This document shows positions 57,996-64,000 of a DNA stretch of 64,000 nucleotides, one piece after another. The notes under the pieces were generated by a model, which was not told where the DNA came from, did not search any database, and saw only the letters and a list, made by a program, of their open reading frames with translations. The translations under genes were made by a program, and so were the position numbers. This DNA comes from Streptomyces sp. NBC_00162 (GTDB lineage: Bacteria > Actinomycetota > Actinomycetes > Streptomycetales > Streptomycetaceae), in assembly GCF_024611995.1 (NCBI RefSeq), contig NZ_CP102509.1, positions 4,340,001 to 4,404,000 on the forward strand, given 5' to 3'. The first letter of the stretch is position 1. Each line of letters opens with the position of its first letter.

Positions 57996-59273
57996 GTGAT
58001 TGACCTCCGGCTGCTCCGTGAAGACCCTGACCGTGTCCGCGCCTCGCAGCGCGCCCGTGGAGAGGACGTCGAACTCGTCGACGCACTGCTCTCCGCCGAC
58101 GAGCGCCGCAGGTCCTCAGGCATGCGCTTCGACGAACTGCGCAATGAGCAGAAGTCGCTCGGCAAGCTCATCCCGAAGGCCTCTCCGGAGGAGCGGGCGG
58201 AGCTCCTGAAAAAGGCCGAGCAGCTCAAGCAGGACGTCAAGGCGGCCGAGAGCGAGCAGAACGAGGCGGACGAAGCCGCCAAGAAGCTTCTTCTCCAGCT
58301 GGGCAACATCGTCCACGAGGACGTCCCGGTCGGCGGCGAGGAAGACTTCACCGTCCTGGAGACCCACGGCACCATCCGTGACTTCGCCGCCGAGGGCTTC
58401 GAGCCCAAGGACCACCTGGAGCTCGGCGAGTCGCTGGGCGCCATCGACGTCGAGCGCGGCGCCAAGGTGTCGGGCTCGCGCTTCTACTACCTGACCGGGG
58501 TGGGCGCGCTGCTCGAGCTGGCGCTGGTCAACGCGGCCATCGCCCAGGCCACCGAGGCCGGTTTCATCCCGATGCTGACTCCGGCGCTGGTCCGTCCGCG
58601 CGCCATGGAGGGCACCGGCTTCCTCGGCCAGGCCGCGGAGAACGTGTACCACCTGGAGAAGGACGACTACTACCTGGTCGGCACCTCCGAGGTCCCGCTC
58701 GCCGCGTACCACATGGACGAGATCATCGAGGCCGACAAGCTGCCGCTGCGTTACGCCGGCTTCTCGCCGTGCTTCCGCCGCGAGGCCGGCACGTACGGCA
58801 AGGACACCCGCGGCATCTTCCGCGTCCACCAGTTCGACAAGGTCGAGATGTTCTCGTACGTCGCGCCGGAGGAGGCCGAGGCCGAGCACCAGCGCCTCCT
58901 CGAGTGGGAGAAGCAGTGGCTGACGAGCCTGGAGCTGCCGTTCCAGGTGATCGACGTCGCCACCGGTGACCTCGGTTCCTCCGCCTCGCGCAAGTTCGAC
59001 TGCGAGGCCTGGATCCCGACCCAGGGCAAGTACCGCGAGCTGACCTCCGCCTCGAACTGCGACGGCTTCCAGGCCCGCCGCCTGTCGATCCGCTACCGCG
59101 ACGGCAAGAAGACCCAGCCGCTGTCCACGCTGAACGGCACGCTGTGCGCCGTGCCGCGCACGATCGTCGCGATCCTGGAGAACCACCAGCAGGCCGACGG
59201 TTCGGTGCGCGTGCCCCAGGTACTCCGTCCGTACCTCGGCGGCCGCGAGGTCCTGGAGCCGATCACCAAGTGA
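57996..59273 (+). CDS. serS: Seryl-tRNA synthetase
   Basis: The 425-aa class II synthetase charges tRNA-Ser. The N-terminal coiled-coil arm (residues ~30-105, [20 protein letters not shown]) contacts the long variable arm of tRNA-Ser. Catalytic motif 2 is [20 protein letters not shown] and motif 3 [20 protein letters not shown]; Ser-specific YFRELTS-type text appears as [20 protein letters not shown]. The GTG start at 57996 is followed by [14 protein letters not shown], the normal N-terminus. The stop overlaps the HAD gene start (GTGA). Three tRNA-Ser genes lie in the window. Confidence 0.97.
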   Translation: MIDLRLLREDPDRVRASQRARGEDVELVDALLSADERRRSSGMRFDELRNEQKSLGKLIPKASPEERAELLKKAEQLKQDVKAAESEQNEADEAAKKLLLQLGNIVHEDVPVGGEEDFTVLETHGTIRDFAAEGFEPKDHLELGESLGAIDVERGAKVSGSRFYYLTGVGALLELALVNAAIAQATEAGFIPMLTPALVRPRAMEGTGFLGQAAENVYHLEKDDYYLVGTSEVPLAAYHMDEIIEADKLPLRYAGFSPCFRREAGTYGKDTRGIFRVHQFDKVEMFSYVAPEEAEAEHQRLLEWEKQWLTSLELPFQVIDVATGDLGSSASRKFDCEAWIPTQGKYRELTSASNCDGFQARRLSIRYRDGKKTQPLSTLNGTLCAVPRTIVAILENHQQADGSVRVPQVLRPYLGGREVLEPITK

Positions 59274-60082
59274 GCCCGGCCCCGTTCCCGTACAAGCTCG
59301 TCGCGACCGATCTCGACGGCACGCTGCTGCGTGGCGACGACACCGTCTCGGAACGCACCCGTGAAGCGCTCGTCGCGGCCACCGCGGCGGGCGCGGCGCA
59401 CATCATCGTCACCGGCCGTGCCGTGCCCTGGACCCGGCACGTACTGGACGATCTCGGCTACAAGGGGATCGCCGTCTGCGGGCAGGGCGCGCAGGTCTAC
59501 GACGCGGGCGCGCACCGGCTGCTGACGTCGGTGACGCTGGACCGGCAGCTCGCCGGTCTGGCGCTGTCGAAGCTCGAGGCCGAGATCGGTCCGCTGGCGC
59601 TGGCGGCCAGCCGGGACGGCGTGGACGGCGAGGTCCTGTTCGGGCCCGGCTACCAGGTGCAGGAGGGCCTCCCGGCCGTCTACCTGAAGGACACCGCCGC
59701 GGTGTGGACGGCCCCGCTGAACAAGCTGTACATCCAGCACCCGGGCCTGGGCGACGACGAGCTCGTCAAGGTGGCCCGGGAGACGGTGGGCAGTCTGGTC
59801 GACATCGTGATGGCCGGTCCCGGGATCGTGGAGATCCTGCCGCTGGGGCTGACCAAGGCCACCGGCCTCTCCCTGGCCGCGCGCCGGCTCGGGGTGAAGG
59901 CGGCGGAGACGATCGCTTTCGGCGACATGCCCAACGACATCCCGATGTTCGGCTGGGCGGCGCACGGGGTGGCCATGGCCAATGCCCACGCGGAGCTCAA
60001 GGCGGTGGCCGACGAGGTGACGACCTCCAACGAGGAGGACGGCATCGCGGTGGTGCTGGAGCGTCTGCTGGGCGCCGCGTAG
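59270..60082 (+). CDS. HAD-superfamily hydrolase, Cof-type (subfamily IIB)
   Basis: The 270-aa phosphatase has motif [12 protein letters not shown] (nucleophile Asp), motif [12 protein letters not shown] (Thr-Gly), motif III Lys in [13 protein letters not shown] and motif [16 protein letters not shown]. It has a C2-type cap domain between motifs II and III. The family dephosphorylates sugar phosphates, FMN-like and other metabolites; substrate unknown. GTG at 59270 overlaps the serS stop by 4 nt, so it is translated from the serS mRNA. A strong terminator follows at 60104. Confidence 0.92.
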   Translation: MSPAPFPYKLVATDLDGTLLRGDDTVSERTREALVAATAAGAAHIIVTGRAVPWTRHVLDDLGYKGIAVCGQGAQVYDAGAHRLLTSVTLDRQLAGLALSKLEAEIGPLALAASRDGVDGEVLFGPGYQVQEGLPAVYLKDTAAVWTAPLNKLYIQHPGLGDDELVKVARETVGSLVDIVMAGPGIVEILPLGLTKATGLSLAARRLGVKAAETIAFGDMPNDIPMFGWAAHGVAMANAHAELKAVADEVTTSNEEDGIAVVLERLLGAA

Positions 60083-60103
60083 CGCGCACGACGTACGTAC
60101 GAG

Positions 60104-60160
60104 AGGTCCGGGGCAGCCCGCGCCAGACGGCGCGCTCGAAGTGGCTGCCCCGGACCTTTT
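60104..60160 (+). terminator. Terminator of the serS-HAD operon
   Basis: The perfect 15-bp stem AGGTCCGGGGCAGCC (60104-60118) / GGCTGCCCCGGACCT (60143-60157), with a 24-nt loop, is followed by TTT (the last T of the stem plus three). Confidence 0.92.
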
Positions 60161-60223
60161 GTTGCTCCCCGCACGACTCACTCTGCCCCGGCCGGAATCC
60201 CCTTACCAGCGATTTTCCGTGCA

Positions 60224-60766
60224 TCAGCCGTGGATGCGACGGCGGCGCCAGTAGGCGGCGGTCACGACCGCGAGGAGCGGGCCCCACAGCAGCAGCGGCG
60301 CGTAGCAGAGGGTCATCAGCCACCAGTAGGACCCGGTGGGGGATCCCGGCGCCGCCATGTTGGCGGACCAGTTGAAGATGCCGAGGACACCGGTCAAGGT
60401 GACGGCGGTGGCCCCGAGGGCGGCGGGTATGACGGCCGCGAGGGGTGGGATCCGCCGACCGCCCAGCCGCGGGATCCAGCTCGGCACCACCTCTCCCCAG
60501 CGCTGTACGAGGCCGAGGGTGAGCAGGCCGAGGCCTTCGGCGAAGGCACTGAGGGCCACCAGGTAGAAGGACCACACACCGGGGAAGAGCTCTGCCTCCA
60601 GTCCGCTGCCCGCTCCCCAGCCGACGGGTATGCCGACCGCGATCGCGACGCGCCACAGGCCGCTGGGGAGCAGGGTGAGGGCGGCCGCGTGGGCGGCCCA
60701 GTGGATGGGCCGGCTGACGGCAGGGGCGGCGGCGGGTACAGCGTGTGCGGCAGTGAGTGTGGTCAT
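60224..60766 (-). CDS. Four-helix integral membrane protein, 180 aa
   Basis: Four hydrophobic spans are visible: AAALTLLPSGLWRVAIAVGI, VWSFYLVALSAFAEGLGLLT, PPLAAVIPAALGATAVTLTG and YAPLLLWGPLLAVVTAAYWR. The C-terminus is Arg-rich and cytosolic (RRRRIHG). No motif or family is recognised. It is divergent from the histidine kinase gene at 60929, so its promoter lies in the 162-bp gap and could be a target of that two-component system (inference). Confidence 0.8.
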   Translation of the reverse strand: MTTLTAAHAVPAAAPAVSRPIHWAAHAAALTLLPSGLWRVAIAVGIPVGWGAGSGLEAELFPGVWSFYLVALSAFAEGLGLLTLGLVQRWGEVVPSWIPRLGGRRIPPLAAVIPAALGATAVTLTGVLGIFNWSANMAAPGSPTGSYWWLMTLCYAPLLLWGPLLAVVTAAYWRRRRIHG

Positions 60767-60928
60767 CGTCCAAGTCCTGTTCTGGAGACGGTGGGTGATG
60801 CCTCAAGCCTGGTCGGACGGGCCCTGCGGAACCATCCGCCGATCGGCAGGCCGGGCGGTGCCCGGGACCGGCCGGTCTCTGCCGAACGGCAGATGGCCGG
60901 TGTCCAAGGGGGCTCGTAGGGTCGGGGC

Positions 60929-61915
60929 GTGACCTTGAAACCGAGCGCGCTGTACGCCCCCGTGCTGGCCGCGGCGGCCCTGCTCTCCCTGGTCGGTACG
61001 GCCGTGGGCATCCCCGACACGTGGACGCTGGCGGGGACGGCGGTACTGCTGCCGCTGCTGGCCCTGGTGGCGCGCTCGTCGCCTGTGCGTTCGGGGACCA
61101 TGGCCGGCGCCCTGGGCGTGGCAGCGGTGATGCTGTGGCCGGTCCCGCTGGTGTGGGCCGACGGATCGTGGCTGGAGATCGCGGGGGCGGCGGCGTTCTG
61201 GGCGGTGCCGGCCTTCGGCGCGGTGGCCGTCGGCGGCTACCTGCGCCGCCAGGCGGGCCGGATGCGGCAGGCCGTCCGGGACGCGCGACGCGACCAGCAG
61301 CTCGAACTGGCCCGCGATCTGCACGACTTCGTGGCGCACGATGTGAGCGCGATCGTGGTGCAGGCGCAGGCGGCGCGGTTCGTGGCCGCGCAGGACCCCG
61401 GGCAGGCGGTGCGTGCGCTGGAGCGGATCGAGGCCTCGGGGCTGAGCGCTCTGGAGTCGATGGACCGCACCGTGCACGCCCTGCAGGAGGCCGCGGGCGG
61501 ACCGACCACTCCGGTACCGGGACTGGCGCAACTGCCGGAGCTGGTGGACCGGTTCGAGGGCGGGACGCTCGATGCCGACCCGGCGGCCGTACGGGAGCTG
61601 TCGCGTGAGGCGGACACCACGGCGTACCGGGTGGCCGTCGAGGCCCTGACGAACGTACGCCGCCACGCGCCCGGGGCGGTGGCGCGGGTCTCCGTACGCC
61701 GGGCCGGGGCCGACGTAGAGGTCAGCGTGGCCAACGCCGCGGCCCCCCGTGGCGCGGGCGGGCGGCTGCCCCGCATGCGGCGGAGCGGGACCGGACTGGC
61801 CGGACTGCGCGGGCGGGTGGAGGCGGCGGGCGGGACGCTGCGGGCCGGAGCGGACGCGGACGGCGGATGGCGGGTTTGCGCGGTCTTCCCGGCGCGGGAG
61901 CGCCCTCTCGGGTGA
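60929..61915 (+). CDS. NarL/LiaS-type sensor histidine kinase
   Basis: The protein is 328 aa. Four TM helices lie in the first ~115 residues. HisKA_3 has the H-box ELARDLHDFVAHDVSAIVVQ, and a HATPase follows with ALTNVRRHAPGAVARVSVRR and GTGLAGLRGRVEAAGG. Between them is a short dimerisation region. GTG at 60929 gives VTLKPSALYAPV. It is followed 10 bp later by the response regulator gene. Confidence 0.92.
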   Translation: MTLKPSALYAPVLAAAALLSLVGTAVGIPDTWTLAGTAVLLPLLALVARSSPVRSGTMAGALGVAAVMLWPVPLVWADGSWLEIAGAAAFWAVPAFGAVAVGGYLRRQAGRMRQAVRDARRDQQLELARDLHDFVAHDVSAIVVQAQAARFVAAQDPGQAVRALERIEASGLSALESMDRTVHALQEAAGGPTTPVPGLAQLPELVDRFEGGTLDADPAAVRELSREADTTAYRVAVEALTNVRRHAPGAVARVSVRRAGADVEVSVANAAAPRGAGGRLPRMRRSGTGLAGLRGRVEAAGGTLRAGADADGGWRVCAVFPARERPLG

Positions 61916-61925
61916 TCATGGCGGC

Positions 61926-62582
61926 GTGACCACACGCATCCTGATAGCCGATGACCAAGAGGACATCCGCAGCGGTTTCCGGCTGATCCTCGACTCACAG
62001 CCGGACATGACCGTGGTGGGCGAGGCAGCGGACGGGGAGAGCGCGGTGGCGCTGGCCCGGGAGCTGCGCCCCGACGTGGTGCTGGCGGACATCCGGATGC
62101 CCCGCCTGGACGGGCTGGAGGTGACCCGGCTGCTGGCACCGCAGACGCGGGTCGTGGTGGTGACCACCTTCGACCTGGACGAGTACGTGCACACCGCACT
62201 GCGCAACGGAGCCTGCGGTTTTCTGCTGAAGCGGTCGGGGCCGGCGCTGCTCATCGAAGGGGTGCGGGCGGCGATGGCCGGGGACACGCTGATCAGTCCG
62301 CAGATCACGGTGCGGCTGCTGAGCAAGATCGCCGAGGCGGGGCCGGCCGTCACCGCGCCGCGGGCGCCCCAGCCGCATCCGCTGACCGGCCGCGAGCTGG
62401 ACATCGTGCGGCTGGTGGCGCGGGGGCTCACCAATGCCGAGATCGGCGCGGAGCTGTTCATCAGCGCGGGGACGGCCAAGACCCACATCGCGAACGTCCA
62501 GGCGAAGCTCGGGGCCCGCAACCGGGTGGGGATCGCCGCGTGGGCGTGGGAGCACGGCGTGGCGAAAGCGGAAGCCGATTAG
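61926..62582 (+). CDS. NarL/LuxR-type response regulator
   Basis: The protein is 218 aa. The receiver has acidic pair DD in ILIADDQEDIRSGFRLILDS, phosphoacceptor Asp in VVLADIRMPRLDG, Thr in VVVTTFDLDEY and Lys in GFLLKRSG. The LuxR HTH is LTGRELDIVRLVARGLTNAE, then IGAELFISAGTAKTHIANVQ. GTG at 61926. Its last 4 bp overlap the convergent rhomboid-like gene. Confidence 0.93.
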   Translation: MTTRILIADDQEDIRSGFRLILDSQPDMTVVGEAADGESAVALARELRPDVVLADIRMPRLDGLEVTRLLAPQTRVVVVTTFDLDEYVHTALRNGACGFLLKRSGPALLIEGVRAAMAGDTLISPQITVRLLSKIAEAGPAVTAPRAPQPHPLTGRELDIVRLVARGLTNAEIGAELFISAGTAKTHIANVQAKLGARNRVGIAAWAWEHGVAKAEAD

Positions 62583-63238
62583 TCACGTTTCACGTGAAAC
62601 AGGGGTCGTGTTTCACGTGAAACGTGGCGGGTGAGCGGCCAGGCGAGCAGGCCGACGGAGAGCGCGATGGCGTGCCCGAGGTCGGTGAAGGTGCCGCCGG
62701 TGAGGAGAGGGAGCCCGAAGAAGGCGACGGCGCCCGCGAGGTAGAGCCACCGCCAGGGGCTGGGGAGCCGGTAGGTGAGGACTCCGACGGCGGCCGCGAT
62801 TCCGTAGCTGACGCCGATGTCGACGACATGGGTCATGGTGCGCGGGGCGCGGTGGTCCTGGATGGCCATCAGGAGGACCTTCTGGCTGACCAGTGTCGCG
62901 ACGATGTGGGCGGTCGCGACGATCAGGAGCCAGCGCAGGGTGCCGAGCCAGCGTTCGACGGGGGCCTGGAACAGCTCGAAGAGCACGGCGTAGAGAGCGA
63001 GCGAGGCCGGGTTCTCGATCCAGAAGGCACTGCTGAGAAGCGCCCTGACGGGGTATTTGACCAGCTGGTGGATGTTGCTGCTGTTGCGGTGGAGCAGGAT
63101 GTGCTCGACTCGGTCGGGCGCGATCACGACGACGATGCTGGTGATCGCGATGATCAGCAGCCAGATGTGCGTTCCGGGCGAGGAGCGTATCCAGGACCGC
63201 AGGGGCCTGGACGGCTCAGGCTCGGGGTGCTCGATCAT
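62579..63238 (-). CDS. Rhomboid-like integral membrane protein, 219 aa
   Basis: About six TM helices are predicted (IWLLIIAITSIVVVIAP, LALYAVLFELFQAPVERWLG, LRWLLIVATAHIVATLVSQK, HVVDIGVSYGIAAAVGVLTY, YLAGAVAFFGLPLLTGGTFT, GHAIALSVGLLAWPLTRHVS). Rhomboid features are E-R-W-L-G in the loop and the GxxH-like end of the last helices (DLGHAIAL). The catalytic G-x-S-G is absent (DIGVSYGIA), so proteolytic activity is unlikely. The C-terminal tail HVSRETRPLFHVKRD is encoded by two parS sites. Its stop overlaps the response regulator end by 4 bp. Confidence 0.82.
   Translation of the reverse strand: MIEHPEPEPSRPLRSWIRSSPGTHIWLLIIAITSIVVVIAPDRVEHILLHRNSSNIHQLVKYPVRALLSSAFWIENPASLALYAVLFELFQAPVERWLGTLRWLLIVATAHIVATLVSQKVLLMAIQDHRAPRTMTHVVDIGVSYGIAAAVGVLTYRLPSPWRWLYLAGAVAFFGLPLLTGGTFTDLGHAIALSVGLLAWPLTRHVSRETRPLFHVKRD
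62587..62600. other. parS site at 3' end of the rhomboid-like gene
   Basis: Exact GTTTCACGTGAAAC, 23 bp from the next copy and a few bases beyond the response regulator stop. Confidence 0.93.
62610..62623. other. parS site at 3' end of the rhomboid-like gene
   Basis: Exact GTTTCACGTGAAAC. Together with 62587-62600 it encodes the last 15 or so residues of the rhomboid-like protein. Confidence 0.93.
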
Positions 63239-63251
63239 GCACCGATGATGA

Positions 63252-63307
63252 CGCGCGAAGCTGTGCCCCGCCTGGCCGGTGGGCCGGGCGGGGCACAGCT
63301 TCGCGCG
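63252..63307 (-). terminator. Very strong terminator hairpin (21-bp stem)
   Basis: 63252-63272 and 63287-63307 are perfect reverse complements (begin CGCGCGAAGCTGTGCC) with a 14-nt loop. It lies 28 bp after the ABC permease stop and 14 bp before the rhomboid-like gene start. Confidence 0.92.
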
Positions 63308-63334
63308 GAGCGTGCCATGGGTCGGCGAGCGGGT

Positions 63335-64000
63335 CTACTCCTCGCCGGCCAGGGTGAGGCGGCGCAGCTTCTGGCCCGCGTAGACGGTGGCGCCGACGGT
63401 GACCACGATGAGCAGGACCGCGGCGGTGGGCAGGCCGACGGTGGCATCGACGTATCCCTCGCCCGCGACCTTCTCGGCCAGGGACAGGGCCCACTGCTGG
63501 ACGCTGAGGGTCTTGGCACCGGAGACCAGGCTGCCGAAGAGGGATTCCCAGATCAGGGCGTAGACCAGGCCGAAGACGACCGCGTGCCGGCTGACGGTGC
63601 CCAGCAGCAGGAACAGCGCGCTGTAGGCGATCGAGGCCACGAGGGCGGCGATGGTGTAGGCGACGGCGATCTGCTGCCCGTTGCCGTTGAGGATGAAGCC
63701 GGCGATCAGGGTGGGGATCGCGGAGAAGGCCATGGTGACGGCGATCGCCACGATCAGCTTGGTCATGATGATCGTCGGCCGCTTCACCGGCTTGGAGAGC
63801 AGGTAGACGATCGATCCGTCATCGATCTCGGGGCCGATGGCGCCCGTGCCCGCGATGACTCCGATCAGCGGGACCATCGTCGCGAGGGCGAAACCGCCGA
63901 GCAGGTCGGCGGCGACCTTGTCGTCCACACCCGTGAGGGCGCGGACGGCGATGGCGATCACGATCAGCAGGGCGGGCAGCAGGAAGAGGATCAGCGCCCG
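63335..64000 (-). CDS. ABC-2 type transporter permease, C-terminal part (runs off window)
   Basis: About 220 residues with five or so TM helices are visible. They include LADLLGGFALATMVPLIGV-type segments (ALATMVPLIGVIAGTGAIGP, then EIDDGSIVYLLSKPVKRPTI), the family loop E-x-D-x-G-T/S-x-x-x-L-x-x-P-x-x-R. TAAVLLIVVTVGATVYAGQK follows near the C-terminus. The start is outside the window. ABC-2 permeases export lipids, antibiotics or polysaccharides with a partner ATPase, expected upstream on the minus strand beyond 64000. Confidence 0.9.
   Translation of the reverse strand, partial: RALILFLLPALLIVIAIAVRALTGVDDKVAADLLGGFALATMVPLIGVIAGTGAIGPEIDDGSIVYLLSKPVKRPTIIMTKLIVAIAVTMAFSAIPTLIAGFILNGNGQQIAVAYTIAALVASIAYSALFLLLGTVSRHAVVFGLVYALIWESLFGSLVSGAKTLSVQQWALSLAEKVAGEGYVDATVGLPTAAVLLIVVTVGATVYAGQKLRRLTLAGEE

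Overview
The window is ordinary high-GC Streptomyces chromosome. Evidence includes very high third-position GC, frequent GTG and TTG starts, dense same-strand operons with 1 to 4 nt overlaps, the SigF/SigN sigma pair, an SSI-type protease inhibitor, and ParB sites (parS, core GTTTCACGTGAAAC). Six intact parS sites, plus pheA-serS and a copper/DyP cluster in their usual Streptomyces arrangement, suggest the parS-rich core around oriC rather than a chromosome arm. Product names rest on motifs read in the translations; no database search was run.

Layout. 1-5287: end of a universal stress protein gene, a small basic ORF, a tRNA deaminase module (acidic partner plus tadA), tRNA-Ser(CGA), two small secreted or membrane ORFs, then sigF and sigN. 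5338-9250: a lipoprotein, a small membrane protein, a MarR-regulated MFS exporter and a TetR regulator. 9314-9513 is a palindromic composite repeat. 9503-15312 (minus) is a two-component system joined to a GT2-GtrA / GT39 pair, probably for lipid-linked sugar modification of the envelope. 15401-18650 (minus): an amidohydrolase/monooxygenase pair, Lrp with a DUF2797-like protein, a gluconolactonase relic and a PH-domain protein. tRNA-Arg(ACG) and tRNA-Ser(GCT) follow. 19492-25581: an SSI-like inhibitor, a very large PAS/pseudokinase/receiver protein, a monooxygenase-like membrane protein and an acyl-CoA ligase. 25688-26280: two parS sites and an ECF sigma factor.

26416-31148 (minus) is a five-gene overlapping operon (ACAD, MaoC-DUF35, ACAD, MaoC, thiolase). 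Its gene content matches the mycobacterial igr operon (chsE1/E2, chsH1/H2, ltp2), and it has a strong palindromic operator upstream. 31325-34124: small secreted or membrane proteins and an AraC regulator. 34284-35927 is a decayed integrative element in tRNA-Ser(TGA), with a duplicated tRNA 3' part, an integrase remnant and one cargo gene. 35978-41406 (minus): a secreted trypsin-like protease, a LysR / cysteine dioxygenase / YeiH sulfur operon and an HtrA protease. 41633-50043: GDPD, RsbW-like ATPases, a SEC-C protein, a Prim-Pol-like protein, a PP2C-like protein with a lost metal ligand, and an aminopeptidase P. 50267-56490 is the copper trafficking/DyP operon. 56533-60082: pheA, a 527 bp gap with DnaA-box-like sequences, serS and a HAD phosphatase. 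60224-64000: a membrane protein, a NarL-type two-component system, a rhomboid-like protein whose C-terminus is encoded by two parS sites, and a partial ABC permease.

The most unusual signal is a pair of 45-bp sequences (38175-38219 and 54567-54611). In each, parS half-sites flank a GC-rich hairpin that replaces the parS centre and adds nine codons in frame to the host gene. Other items worth checking are the igr-like operon without visible sterol genes, the DnaA-box cluster before serS, the degenerate tRNA-Ser integration site, the SSI-like protein with Glu at the inferred P1 position, and two signalling proteins with degenerate catalytic residues.
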